Part shown: positions 24,715 to 35,661 of the stretch, piece after piece | Layout of the letters: each line of letters begins with the position of its first letter | Numbering within the stretch: position 1 is the first letter of the stretch | Assembly: GCF_042666875.1 (NCBI RefSeq) | Contig: NZ_JBHTCX010000017.1 | Coordinates: 186,001-250,000 of the forward strand | Direction of reading: 5' to 3' | From: Brachybacterium sp042666875 | GTDB taxonomy: Bacteria > Actinomycetota > Actinomycetes > Actinomycetales > Dermabacteraceae | DNA length: 64,000 nt | Notes under the pieces: model-generated | The model's database searches: none | What the model was told of the DNA's origin: nothing | What the model saw: only the letters and a program-made list of their open reading frames with translations | Made by a program: the position numbers and the translations under genes

Positions 24715-25668
24715 ATGACCACGCCGTCCGCACCCGAGAATCCCCGGCACGATCCAGCGGCCGTCGCGTCGGGCCTGATCGACCTGCTCGATCTGCGCGC
24801 GATCGATCTGGATCCCGCCTTCTCCTCCCCCGCCACCGTCGCCGCCTACGAGGGCGACTCGTCGCCGCAGCCCGGCGGTCACGTCTTCGGCGGCCAGGTG
24901 ATGGGACAGGCGGTCACCGCCGTGGGCCGTACCGCCCCCGCGGGCCGCCGCATCCACTCGATGTACTCCTATTTCCTCGCCCCCGGAGATCCGGACCATC
25001 CGATCCGCTTCCAGGTCGACGCCCTGCGCGACGGCGGCTCGTTCTCGGTGCGTCGCGTCCTGGCCACACAGCCGGGCCGCACCGCCGAGGAGGGCGAGCG
25101 CACGATCCTGGCGATGACCGCCTCGTTCCAGGAGCAGCAGGAGGGACTCGAGCACCAGGAGCGGGCCCCGCAGGCTCCCGATCCGGAGGGCCTCCCCACC
25201 ACGGCGGAGGTGCTGTCCGGGATCGATCATCCCGTCGCCCAGTACTGGTCCACCCAGCGCCCGATCGACATCCGGCACGTGACGGACCCGATCTACTTCC
25301 GGCCGGACACCAATGCGGCCGGCTCCGACGCGCAGATGGTGTGGATGCGCACGATCGCCCCGATCGAGGCCGAGCCGCTGCTGCACGATGCGATCCTCGC
25401 CTTCGCCAGCGACTACACGCCGTTCGAGCCGATCCTGCGCCGGCAGGGACTGAGCTGGATCACCCCGGGCCTGCGGATGGCGACGATCAACCACGCCATC
25501 TGGTGGCACCGCCACATCGACGCCAACGAGTGGCTGCTCTACGTCCAGCGCTCGCCCTCGGCCTCCGGCGGGCGCGGCCTCACCCATGGTCAGGTGTTCG
25601 ACCGGGCCGGCGACCTCGTCGCGACGGTGACCCAGGAAGGCATGATCCGCGTCAAGACCGGCGACTGA
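24715..25668 (+). CDS. tesB: Acyl-CoA thioesterase II
   Basis: A 317-residue double-hotdog thioesterase. The first hotdog carries GGHVFGGQVMGQAVTAVGRT and MYSYFLAPGD, the second SDYTPFEPIL and HAIWWHRHIDANEWLLY, with DANEWLLY typical of TesB and the catalytic Asp in it. It cleaves medium to long acyl-CoA. A -10-like TACGAT (24702-24707) ends seven bases before ATG at 24715, so the mRNA may be leaderless. It is convergent with the glucan phosphorylase gene. Confidence 0.93.
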   Translation: MTTPSAPENPRHDPAAVASGLIDLLDLRAIDLDPAFSSPATVAAYEGDSSPQPGGHVFGGQVMGQAVTAVGRTAPAGRRIHSMYSYFLAPGDPDHPIRFQVDALRDGGSFSVRRVLATQPGRTAEEGERTILAMTASFQEQQEGLEHQERAPQAPDPEGLPTTAEVLSGIDHPVAQYWSTQRPIDIRHVTDPIYFRPDTNAAGSDAQMVWMRTIAPIEAEPLLHDAILAFASDYTPFEPILRRQGLSWITPGLRMATINHAIWWHRHIDANEWLLYVQRSPSASGGRGLTHGQVFDRAGDLVATVTQEGMIRVKTGD

Positions 25669-25702
25669 CTCAGCTCCCGCTGCCGGGACGGTGGAAGCCT
25701 CC

Positions 25703-28294
25703 TCAGGCGGTGGCGACCAGTCCCAGCTCCGCGCGTGAGGACAGCACCGGATGCTGCGGGGTGACCCGCACGGTGTACCCCACGTCACCGGGGACGGTGA
25801 GCGCGAACCGGGCGGCCCAGCGACGATCGTCGGCGCGCTGCAGCGGGATCAGCTGGGGCTCGGCGATCTCGCCGTCCGGACCGATCGGCCCCAGCACCGC
25901 CTCGACCACCACGTCCTCGTCCCGCAGGCCGCCGAGTTCGATGTCGGCCAGCAGCGTGACCTCGCCGCCGGTGGCGACCACTCCGCCCTCGTCCTCGCGC
26001 GCGCCCTCGAGCGCCACGTCGGTCACGGCGACCTTCGGCCAGGCCTCCTGGACGTCGGCCTTCCACGAGGTGAACGAGCCGGCCAGGGTCGGATCCGCGA
26101 CGAAGGCCGAGGCCGCGCGAGCGGCCGGGAGATAGAGGTCGGTGACGTAGTCGCGGACCATCCGGGCAGCGGTGATCTGCGGGGCGATCGTGACCAGGGA
26201 GGAGCGGATCTTCGTCAGCCAGCCGTGCTGCATGCCCCGGGCGTCGCGCTCGTAGAACAGCGGCACGATCCGGCTCTCGAGGATCTCGTACAGCGCCTCG
26301 GCCTCGAGCCGATCGCGCTCCGACTGCTCGGGGACGTGCGCGGTGGGGATGGTCCATCCGGCCTCGTCGTCCTTCATCTCGTCCCACCAGCCGTCGGAGA
26401 TCGAGAAGGTGAGCCCGCCGTTGAGCACGGCCTTCATCCCCGAGGTCCCGGAGGCCTCCTCGGGTCGGATGGGATTGTTCAGCCACACGTCCGAGCCGGC
26501 GATCAGCACGGAGGCCATCCGGATGTCGTAGTCGGGCAGGAAGACGATGCGGTGACGGACCCCGTGGTCGTCGGCGAACCGGACCAGCTGCTGGAGGAAC
26601 TCCTTGCCCGGCCGATCGGCCGGGTGGGACTTGCCGGCGATGATGATCTGGACCGGGCGCTCGGGGTTCAGCAGGATGCGCCGCAGCCGCTCGGGGTCCG
26701 AGAGCATCAGCGTCAGGCGCTTGTAGGTCGAGACCCGTCGGGCGAAGCCGATGGTCAGCGCGCCGGGGTCGAGGATGTGATCGGTCCAGGCCAGTTCGGC
26801 CTCGTCGGCCCCTCGGCTCAACCAGGAGTCCTTGACGTGGGTGCGGGCCATGTCGACCAGGTCCGCGCGCAGGGTGTCGCGGGCCTCGGTGAGCTCGTGA
26901 TCGGTCAGCGTCGCCAGGGCGCTCCAGTCGCTGAGGGAGGAGACGTCCACGTCGCCGAGGGCCTTCTTGAACAGGTCGTCCATGGGGGCCGAGGTCCAGG
27001 TGCGCCGGTGGACGCCGTTGGTGACCGAGCCGATGGGGATCTCGGGGACGTCGAAGCCCGGGTAGAGGTCCTGGAACATCGCGCGGGAGACGGCCCCGTG
27101 GAGCTCGGCCACCCCGTTGGCACGCTGAGCGGTGCGGAAGCCCAGCTGGGCCATGTTGAAGATGTCTCCGCCCTCCTCGATGCCGAGCGCCAGAGCGGCC
27201 TCGACCGGGAGCGAGGGGATGAGATGGGAGATGCCGTTCTCGTCGGCGCCGAGGTAATGGCGCAGCTGGCCCGCCTCGAACCGGTCGATGCCGGCCGGCA
27301 CCGGGGTGTGCGTGGTGAACACCGTGCCGGCACGCACCTCGCTGACCGCCTCGGCGAAACCGGCGCCGGACTGCATGAGCCGGCCGACGCGCTCGAGGCC
27401 GGAGAAGCCGGCGTGGCCCTCGTTGAGGTGGAACACGCTCGGGGCGGGGAACCCGGTGGCCGCGACGTAGGCGTCCACGGCGCGCACCCCTCCGATGCCG
27501 AGCACGATCTCCTGGACGATCCGGTGCTCGTGATCGCCGCCGTAGAGCCGGTCGGTGATCTGGCGGGCCTCGTCGTCGTTGACCTCGACGTTGGTGTCCA
27601 GCAGCAGGAGCGGGGCGCGGCCCACCGATGCCTGCCACAGGGCGATGGCGACCTCGCGGTCCCCGGGCAGGGTCACCGCGACGCGCAGCTGCTGCCCGTC
27701 GGCGCCGCGGACGGGCTGGACGGGGAGCTGATCGGGATCGTTGAGGCGGTAGTTCTCCTGCTGCCAGCCACTGCGGTCCAGCGACTGCGAGAAGTAGCCC
27801 CACTGGTAGAGCAGGCCGACGGCGACCACGGGCACCCCCAGGTCCGACGCGGACTTCAGGTGGTCCCCGGCCAGGATGCCGAGGCCTCCCGAGTAGATCG
27901 GGAGCGTCGGGGTGATGCCGAACTCCATGGAGAAGTAGGCGACGGCCGGGGTCCCGGCGGCGGAATTCGGCGCGGACCCGGAGCCCGATCCGGGCACGGT
28001 GCGCTGGAACCAGCGACCGGAGTCGAGGTAGGTGCGCAGGTCGCCGACCTCGGAGCGCATCTTCGCGAGGAAGGACTCGTCACGGGCGGCTTCGGCCAGG
28101 CGGCCGGCGGGGACCCGGGAGAGCATCCCGATGGGATTCTCCCCGCTGGCGGCGAACGCCTCGGGGTCCAGCGAGCGGAACAGGTCCAGGCACTGGCGGC
28201 GCCAGGTCCAGCGGAGGTTGAAGGCGAGTTCGCGCAGAGGCTCGAGAGCGGCCGGGAGCTGAGAGGACACCGTGATCGTGGAGATCGGCTTCAT
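25703..28294 (-). CDS. glgP: Alpha-glucan (glycogen) phosphorylase, GT35
   Basis: An 863-residue phosphorylase that releases glucose-1-phosphate from glycogen-like glucan. It belongs to the branch with an N-terminal DUF3417 domain (residues 1-115: LRELAFNLRWTWRRQCLDLF), then AYFSMEFGITPTLPIYSGGL and GILAGDHLKSASDLGVPVV. The pyridoxal-phosphate lysine is in EEASGTSGMKAVLNGG. ATG at 28294 was preferred to the longer frame because MKPISTITV begins the conserved domain. The DNA opposite is open for over 1,100 codons, a by-product of GC-rich codon use. It supports carbon-storage turnover and has no operon partner here. Confidence 0.95.
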   Translation of the reverse strand: MKPISTITVSSQLPAALEPLRELAFNLRWTWRRQCLDLFRSLDPEAFAASGENPIGMLSRVPAGRLAEAARDESFLAKMRSEVGDLRTYLDSGRWFQRTVPGSGSGSAPNSAAGTPAVAYFSMEFGITPTLPIYSGGLGILAGDHLKSASDLGVPVVAVGLLYQWGYFSQSLDRSGWQQENYRLNDPDQLPVQPVRGADGQQLRVAVTLPGDREVAIALWQASVGRAPLLLLDTNVEVNDDEARQITDRLYGGDHEHRIVQEIVLGIGGVRAVDAYVAATGFPAPSVFHLNEGHAGFSGLERVGRLMQSGAGFAEAVSEVRAGTVFTTHTPVPAGIDRFEAGQLRHYLGADENGISHLIPSLPVEAALALGIEEGGDIFNMAQLGFRTAQRANGVAELHGAVSRAMFQDLYPGFDVPEIPIGSVTNGVHRRTWTSAPMDDLFKKALGDVDVSSLSDWSALATLTDHELTEARDTLRADLVDMARTHVKDSWLSRGADEAELAWTDHILDPGALTIGFARRVSTYKRLTLMLSDPERLRRILLNPERPVQIIIAGKSHPADRPGKEFLQQLVRFADDHGVRHRIVFLPDYDIRMASVLIAGSDVWLNNPIRPEEASGTSGMKAVLNGGLTFSISDGWWDEMKDDEAGWTIPTAHVPEQSERDRLEAEALYEILESRIVPLFYERDARGMQHGWLTKIRSSLVTIAPQITAARMVRDYVTDLYLPAARAASAFVADPTLAGSFTSWKADVQEAWPKVAVTDVALEGAREDEGGVVATGGEVTLLADIELGGLRDEDVVVEAVLGPIGPDGEIAEPQLIPLQRADDRRWAARFALTVPGDVGYTVRVTPQHPVLSSRAELGLVATA

Positions 28295-28577
28295 GCCTGC
28301 ACGGTACCGGAGATCCGAGCGCTCGCTTGCACCCCTCGTGCGGCCCCCGTCGTCCCCGCCCGACGGCATTCCAGCGCTGCGGCCTGCAGTGATACTCGCA
28401 GAGCCGGTGGTACGACCGCAACGATCGGATCCGCGACTGCGCGCCTCGCACGAGTCCTCTGCCCGTGCCGGGGCGGCCCCCGGAGCCAGCGACGAGCCGC
28501 CGGCGGGCTCCGCCTGCGAGAATGGATCGGCATCGCGGGGCGAGGCCGTCTCTCAGCCGAACACGTGGAGGGGACCG

Positions 28578-30119
28578 ATGGGGAGCGACACCCGGACCGG
28601 GGAGATCCCGGAGGACACCGTGGACCTCCGGGAACGACGCGACCCGGTGCGCACACTCCTGCGTGCTGCCGCGCGCGGCGAGCAGGGCGCCGCCGCCTCC
28701 CTGGTAGACGTGCTGGGCCCCCGCATCCATGGACTGGCGGTGCACGTGACCGGCTCCTCGGCCCGGGCCGAGAAGCTGACCGTCTCGGTGCTGCGGTCCT
28801 GCCTGGCCGACGCCGGCGAGCTCGCTGCGAGCGGCCTGCCCGGCGAGGTCGCCGTGCTGGACCGTGCCCGGCGCGCATGCGTGGCCACGCGCCCCAGCGG
28901 GGACGTCCGCTCCCTGGTGGCGTCGGACCCCGCCGACGAGCGCACCCGCGATCGCCGGGAGAACGAGGTCCTGCGTGTCCTGTTGAGATTGCCGGCGAGC
29001 CACCGTGCTCTCGTCGAATCCGCTGCCCAGGGGCGCTTCGACCACACCGGGAGCCGGCGCTCGGAGGCGGCCGAGGTGCTCGCCGGAGTGCTGGATCAGC
29101 TGGTCCCGCTCGGCGGACCGGTCCACGCCGAAGCGCAGACCCTCTCCGCGCTGGACGCGCTGGCGCTGGCCGATGAGAGTGAGCGCCGGCGGCTGCAGGA
29201 GCTCAGCAGCTCCCCCGCGATCTCCGCTGTGCGCCGCCGTGCCATCGAGGCCGCGGCCCAGTTGACCCTGCTGACCGCGATCGTGCCCTCCCGTGATCTG
29301 CGACCGCCGGTGCTGGAGGGTGTCGGGCCGGGGCCGCAGCCGCAGCCGAAGCCAGCGCCGCAGCCGGAGCCTGCGTATCGCGGTGACTACGCCACGCCGG
29401 TGCTCGGCACCGACTCGCAGCGCCGCGTCGTCGGCCCGCCGGCGATGCCCGGCTCCCTCCACACCATCTCCGCGGCCTCGTCCGCCTCGCCGCAGACGCC
29501 CACCACGGACGCCGCGCCCCCGGGCGACGATGCCCGGCCGACGCCGGCGCCCGCCTTCAGCTTCCGTGACGGCGGCTCGCCGGCGGCCCGAGGAGCCTCG
29601 GGCAAGCGCCCTCGGCCGGAGCACGGTGACCGGCCCGCCCCGCGCGGCGTCCCCTGGTTCTCGCGTGCGATCGCGGCGCTCGCGCTGATCGGCGCTCTGC
29701 TGCTGGCGTGGTTCCTTCTCGACGCGCGACGGGAGCTCGCCGCCGCGCACGAGTTCACCTCGACCTGGACCGAGCTCAGCGTCGAGCCCGAGGCCGTGCT
29801 CGTTCCCGGCCTCAGCGACAACGGCAGCTGGCAGGCCGTGATCACCGCGGACGCCATCGCGCTGCGGGCCGAGGGCGTCTCGGGCTATGAGGGCGAGGTC
29901 CTCCAGCTGTGGGGCGAGCAGGACGGGGTGCCGACGGATCTCGGTGTGCTCGAGCTCGGCCGCGACGGGCTGGTGCGCGCCACCCTCGCGGAGACTGCCG
30001 AGAGTCTGGTCGTCACCCGCGAGATGGCACCGCGGAACAGGTCCGGCACGCCGTCCGAACGGGTCGTGGCGAACCTGGATCCGGAGCTGACCGCGGATCC
30101 GGCGCCGCTCGGCGACTGA
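28578..30119 (+). CDS. Membrane protein: degenerate ECF sigma-like N-terminus plus RskA anti-sigma domain
   Basis: 513 residues from ATG at 28578 with a strong GGAGGGG. Residues about 20-75 (VRTLLRAAARGEQGAAASLV, then GPRIHGLAVHVTG) follow the pattern of ECF sigma region 2, although the AEDLVQE core reads AEKLTVS. Residues 130-185 contain LLRLPASHRALVESAAQGRF, like the start of region 4, without a clear helix-turn-helix. A Pro/Gln/Ala-rich linker follows, then one membrane helix near 361-381 (AIAALALIGALLLAWFLL). The outer part is an RskA C-terminal domain: EVLQLWGEQDGVPTDLGVL and ESLVVTRE. Such anti-sigma domains hold sigma factors at the membrane. A one-piece protein with both halves is unusual. 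The 283-base gap upstream holds only a weak -10-like GAGAAT near 28521. Confidence 0.65.
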   Translation: MGSDTRTGEIPEDTVDLRERRDPVRTLLRAAARGEQGAAASLVDVLGPRIHGLAVHVTGSSARAEKLTVSVLRSCLADAGELAASGLPGEVAVLDRARRACVATRPSGDVRSLVASDPADERTRDRRENEVLRVLLRLPASHRALVESAAQGRFDHTGSRRSEAAEVLAGVLDQLVPLGGPVHAEAQTLSALDALALADESERRRLQELSSSPAISAVRRRAIEAAAQLTLLTAIVPSRDLRPPVLEGVGPGPQPQPKPAPQPEPAYRGDYATPVLGTDSQRRVVGPPAMPGSLHTISAASSASPQTPTTDAAPPGDDARPTPAPAFSFRDGGSPAARGASGKRPRPEHGDRPAPRGVPWFSRAIAALALIGALLLAWFLLDARRELAAAHEFTSTWTELSVEPEAVLVPGLSDNGSWQAVITADAIALRAEGVSGYEGEVLQLWGEQDGVPTDLGVLELGRDGLVRATLAETAESLVVTREMAPRNRSGTPSERVVANLDPELTADPAPLGD

Positions 30120-30199
30120 CGGCCGCTCCTCGTGCGGCGATGAGTGGGCCGGCGGCCGGTGGACGGGCCGTGGACCCGATGCACCGGCCGACGGACGAC

Positions 30200-30244
30200 G
30201 GCGCCCGGCGGTGCGGTCCCCGCAGGGACGCACCGCCGGGCGCC
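30200..30244. terminator. Bidirectional terminator between convergent genes
   Basis: GGCGCCCGGCGGTGC pairs with GCACCGCCGGGCGCC over 15 bases. After one bulged G, the inner GTCCC and GGGAC continue the stem to a CGCA loop. It lies between the sigma-like/RskA gene and ettA, which end towards each other. No U-run is present. Confidence 0.85.
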
Positions 30245-30290
30245 GTGGTCTCGGCCTCGTGGACCGCAGTCCCTCGCGGGTGCCGCGGAG

Positions 30291-31973
<1,683 letters not shown>

Positions 31974-32134
31974 CTCGTTGTCCTGTTCGGAGGGTTCTGT
32001 GCGGAGGAATTCGGGGATCGGCCGGCGCGCCGCAGCTCGGCGCCGCACGGGACGTGTCGCGGTGTCCGACTCTACCCGCATCGGGTCGAGCTCTCCCCGG
32101 TGACGGTGAGCCGTGCCACCGGTCTCCGTGGGGC

Positions 32135-32836
32135 TCAGTCCAGCGGGACGCCGCGCTCGGTGAGCACGCGACGGGCCATGGTCGCCCCGTGCTCGGGCGG
32201 CTCCGACCCGGCGGGCGGCTGCTCGCCGTTGCGGGGCCACAGGTGCGCATCGATGCCCAGCGCCCGGGCCGCCTCGACGTTCTCGGCGCGGTCGTCGAAG
32301 AAGATGACGGCCGAGGGGATCGACACTCCCCCGGTCTCGTGGGCGAGCACGTCCAGCAGCATCTCGTAGATCTCCCGGTCGGGCTTGACGGCCCGCTCCT
32401 CGCCGGAGATCACGGCGAGCGTGAAGGCCTCGAACCAGTCGGTGCGCCGCACCGCCTCACCGAAGGCCTGGGAGGCGTTGGACAGCAGCGCCAGGCGCAC
32501 CCGGTTGCGGGCGAGATCGTGGATCAGCGCCCGGGAGGCGGGGTCCAGCTGCAGGAAGTAGCGGTCGTCGACGTCCTGGAGCTCGGCGACCTCGTCATCG
32601 CTGAGCTGGTCGATGCCGGCCGCGGCCGCCACGGCGCTCCAGTACTGCGACGGCGTGCTCGCGCCGCGGTCGTAGGCGGGGCGTCGTTCCCACAGCTCCC
32701 GGCGCACGGCCTCGATGTCGCCGCCGAGGAGGTCGTGGACGTCCGGGACCGGGTCGTGCCCGGCACTGAGAACTCCTCCGAAGTCGAAGACGACGGTCGG
32801 TTTCGGCGGTGTGCGGCGTCGGTTTCGCTTGCTCAT
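32135..32836 (-). CDS. HAD-superfamily hydrolase
   Basis: A 233-residue HAD phosphatase. Motif I is VVFDFGGVLS (nucleophile Asp in DFGG, the form used by the YihX-like branch, which lacks the usual second Asp). Motif II is LALLSNAS, motif III Lys in RAVKPDREIY, and motif IV FFDDRAENVEAA. It likely dephosphorylates a small sugar or nucleotide phosphate. ATG at 32836 overlaps the stop of the upstream S16-type protease gene as ATGA, so the two are one transcription unit. Nothing in the sequence names the substrate. Confidence 0.88.
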   Translation of the reverse strand: MSKRNRRRTPPKPTVVFDFGGVLSAGHDPVPDVHDLLGGDIEAVRRELWERRPAYDRGASTPSQYWSAVAAAAGIDQLSDDEVAELQDVDDRYFLQLDPASRALIHDLARNRVRLALLSNASQAFGEAVRRTDWFEAFTLAVISGEERAVKPDREIYEMLLDVLAHETGGVSIPSAVIFFDDRAENVEAARALGIDAHLWPRNGEQPPAGSEPPEHGATMARRVLTERGVPLD

Positions 32837-33966
32837 CGGTCCTTGTGGTCCTCACAGGTGGGCAGGCCGTCGGTGGTGCCGGTCTCGGCGATCGTCTCGG
32901 TCGCCTCCAGCGCCTCGTCGAAAGTGGACACGGCGACGACCTCGAGCCCGTCGGGCTCATAGCCCACCACCTGATCGCAGTTCTCCGCGGGGGCGAGGAA
33001 GTACTCGGCGTCGGAATCGTGGGCGCCGACCATCTTCTGGCGGATCCCGCCGATGGGGCCGACGGCGCCGTCGGCCGAGATGGTGCCGGTCCCTGCGATC
33101 TCGTGTCCGCCGGTGAGGGCGCCCGGGGTGAGCTCGTCGTAGACGGACAGCGAGAACATCATGCCGGCGCTGGGGCCGCCGATCTCCCCGACGCCGATCT
33201 CGACGTCCATCGGGAAGTCGTAGCCCTTGGCGAGGACGACGCCCATGCGGGGCTCTCCCTCGACCATCTCGGTGGGGACCTCGAGGTCGGTCTCCTCCCC
33301 GTCGCGCCGCACGGTCACCGCCACGGGCTCGCCCTCGGGCGTGGCGGCGGCCAGCTCCTGGTAGCCGGCGACGTCCTCGGCGCTCTCGCCGCCGATGGAG
33401 ACGACGACGTCCCCGGGCTCGAGGACCCCGTCGGCCGGGGTGCCCTCCTCGACGCCGGCGATCATCACCACGGGCTCGTAGTCGACCCCGACCTCGTCGA
33501 GGGCGACGGCGACGGCGCCCTGCTGCGACGTGCTCATCGAGACGGTGTTGGTCAGGGTCGTCTCTTCACGGGTCTGGCCCTCGGGGAAGAGGAGTTCCCG
33601 CGGCATCACGGACCGGGTGCGGTCGAACCAGGAGGCGACCACCTCGACGGGAGTGACCCGGTAGCCGGGACCGCCGTCGACGGAGACGGTGGTCATCATC
33701 AGCGATCCGTCCGTCGGGTGGGTCTGGGTGCCCGTGATCTCGAGGACCTGCTCGTCCTCGTACTCGCCGAGCACGTCGATCGCCGGGCCGGGTCGTTCGA
33801 TCACGTAGGGCACCGGCATCAGGGAACCGCCCAGGATCATCAGGCACAGCAGCGCCATCGAGACCAGGGCGAGCCGCGGGCGGGCCAGCTGGGCGTCGTC
33901 GACCGAGCGCGAGATCGCCGAGCGGACCCGCTGGAGGCGGGCAGGCCGGGGCTGGTCGTCAGTCAC
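32833..33966 (-). CDS. YlbL-type membrane PDZ/S16 (Lon-like) protease
   Basis: About 377 residues. A single N-terminal helix (LALVSMALLCLMILGGSLM) anchors it. A PDZ domain is in the middle (GVEEGTPADGVLEPGDVVVS). The C-terminal Lon-like S16 domain has the Ser in IGGPSAGMMFSLS and the Lys in IGGIRQKMVGA, the catalytic dyad. It should cleave proteins outside the membrane. The start is taken as GTG at 33966. It is divergent from a zincin-type gene, the same pair as Rv3194c and Rv3195 in M. tuberculosis by memory, and opens the syntenic block that runs to the DUF3107 gene. Confidence 0.88.
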   Translation of the reverse strand: MTDDQPRPARLQRVRSAISRSVDDAQLARPRLALVSMALLCLMILGGSLMPVPYVIERPGPAIDVLGEYEDEQVLEITGTQTHPTDGSLMMTTVSVDGGPGYRVTPVEVVASWFDRTRSVMPRELLFPEGQTREETTLTNTVSMSTSQQGAVAVALDEVGVDYEPVVMIAGVEEGTPADGVLEPGDVVVSIGGESAEDVAGYQELAAATPEGEPVAVTVRRDGEETDLEVPTEMVEGEPRMGVVLAKGYDFPMDVEIGVGEIGGPSAGMMFSLSVYDELTPGALTGGHEIAGTGTISADGAVGPIGGIRQKMVGAHDSDAEYFLAPAENCDQVVGYEPDGLEVVAVSTFDEALEATETIAETGTTDGLPTCEDHKDR

Positions 33967-34080
33967 CCGGACATTGTGCCCCACGCTCCTCGTCCCTCCC
34001 GCGCTTCCCGCTCGCCCCGGTTCCCCACTCACCCAGCCGCGGTCGATACGCTGGACCTTCACGGACTGCTGGAGGTGGCC

Positions 34081-35661
34081 ATGAGCGACGAGCCGAGCCC
34101 GGGAGGACCCGGGGACATGGACGAGGAGGCGCTGAAGCGCTTCTTGAAGGAGACGTTCGGGGACGCCCTGCCCGAGGGTGCCCTGGACGGACTGGACCTC
34201 TCGGCGCTGGCCGAGCAGGCGCAGCTGCCGCAGGATCCGGCCCAGCTGCGGGCGGCGGCCGCCCAGATGCAGCACCTGTTCGCCGCCCAGGGAGACAATC
34301 CCGTGAACTGGGACATGGCCGAGGACATCGCGCGCCGCACCGCCGCGGGCATGGCCGGCATCCCCGGCACGCCGGAGCCCGCCGGCACGCCCGGCGACCC
34401 GAACCCCAGCGAGTCGCAGATCGAGGACCTGCGCCAGGCGGCGCAGGTGGCGCGGCTCTGGCTGGATCCGGTGATCGCGATCGACGTGCCCGCCCATGAG
34501 CTCGGCGTGTTCAGCCGCGGCACCTGGCTGCACCGCACCCTGCCGCACTGGAAGACCATCGTCGAGCCCGTCGCGAAGTACATGGCCGGCGCCATCGGCG
34601 AGGCGATCGCCTCCCAGATGGGCCAGGACGGGGAGCTCGGCGGGCTGGGCGAGGCCGGGATGCCGATGCCGGGTGACCCGGCCGCGATGATGGAGCGGAT
34701 CGGCGGGACCATGTTCGGCGTGCAGTTCGGTCACGCCATCGGGTCCCTGGCCCGGGAGGTCTCCGGCACCACGGACCTCTCGCTGCCGCTCGGCCGCGAG
34801 GGCGAACCGGCCCTGGTCGCCAACAACGTCGAGGACCTCATCACCGCGCACGGCCTGGACGCAGGGGCCGCCCGGATCTTCCTGGCCGCCCGCGAGCTGG
34901 CCCACACCGCACTGTTCGACGCGGCGCCCTGGCTGGGCAAGGCACTGTTCTCGGCGATCGACGACTACGCGCGCGGGATCACCCTGGATCTCGACGCCCT
35001 CGACGAGATGGTGCGCGGACTGGATCTCTCGGACCCGGAGGCGCTGCAGGCCCGCCGCCCCGAGGAGATGTTCGTCTTCACCCGCCGGGCCTCCCAGGAG
35101 CGGGCCCTGGAGGAGCTCGCCACCACCCTCGCCCTGATCGAGGCCTGGGTCGACCACGTCACCACGCGCGCCCTCGAGGGCAAGCTGCCCGAGCTCGAGG
35201 CCATGCGCGAGGTGCTGCGTCGGCGCCGGGCCGCGGGCGCTCCGGCCGAGCAGATGCTCTCGCGCACCATCGGCATCGAGCTGCGTCCCCGCCGCGTGCG
35301 CGAGGCGCTCGCCTGGTGGGACAGCGTGCTGGCGACCGAGGGCGAGCAGGCCCGCGAGAGCAAGTGGGAGCACCCCGACCTGCTGCCGACCGCCGAGGTG
35401 CTCTCCGGGCGTCCGCAGGCGCCGCAGCCGGCCGCGGAGGACGAGGCCGAGGCCCTGGCCGACGTGGACATCCCCGCCGACTTCGACGCGGAGCTGGAGC
35501 GCCTGCTCTCGGACGTCCGCGGCAGCGGTGAGGCGGCGGGCACCGACGGCACTGCCCCGCAGGACGACGCCGGGGAGGTCGACCGGGAGGACGACGGCAG
35601 CGGCGGCGACGGCGAGTCCGGCGACAGCGGGACGGACCCGGGCCGGCCCGATGCCCGCTGA
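34081..35661 (+). CDS. Zincin-like protein of the DUF2342 family
   Basis: 526 residues from ATG at 34081, with GGAGGTGG ahead and a -10-like TACGCT near 34047. The N-terminal 110 residues are acidic and Gln/Ala-rich. The conserved core begins ARLWLDPVIAIDVP, then HRTLPHWKTIVEPVAKYMA and GTMFGVQFGHAIGSLAREVSG. The zincin-type segment reads AARELAHTALFDAAPWL: the first His of a normal HExxH is Arg in this protein. The last 110 residues are acidic and low in complexity. The family has been called coenzyme-F420-associated in some genomes, but nothing nearby makes F420. Function is unknown. Confidence 0.8.
   Translation: MSDEPSPGGPGDMDEEALKRFLKETFGDALPEGALDGLDLSALAEQAQLPQDPAQLRAAAAQMQHLFAAQGDNPVNWDMAEDIARRTAAGMAGIPGTPEPAGTPGDPNPSESQIEDLRQAAQVARLWLDPVIAIDVPAHELGVFSRGTWLHRTLPHWKTIVEPVAKYMAGAIGEAIASQMGQDGELGGLGEAGMPMPGDPAAMMERIGGTMFGVQFGHAIGSLAREVSGTTDLSLPLGREGEPALVANNVEDLITAHGLDAGAARIFLAARELAHTALFDAAPWLGKALFSAIDDYARGITLDLDALDEMVRGLDLSDPEALQARRPEEMFVFTRRASQERALEELATTLALIEAWVDHVTTRALEGKLPELEAMREVLRRRRAAGAPAEQMLSRTIGIELRPRRVREALAWWDSVLATEGEQARESKWEHPDLLPTAEVLSGRPQAPQPAAEDEAEALADVDIPADFDAELERLLSDVRGSGEAAGTDGTAPQDDAGEVDREDDGSGGDGESGDSGTDPGRPDAR

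Noticed and set aside
25751..29176. Very long open frame (over 1,100 codons) opposite glgP and beyond
   Set aside because: It is antisense to a clear glucan phosphorylase, has no recognisable domain and is rich in Arg, Gly, His and Gln, as expected from GC-rich shadow frames.
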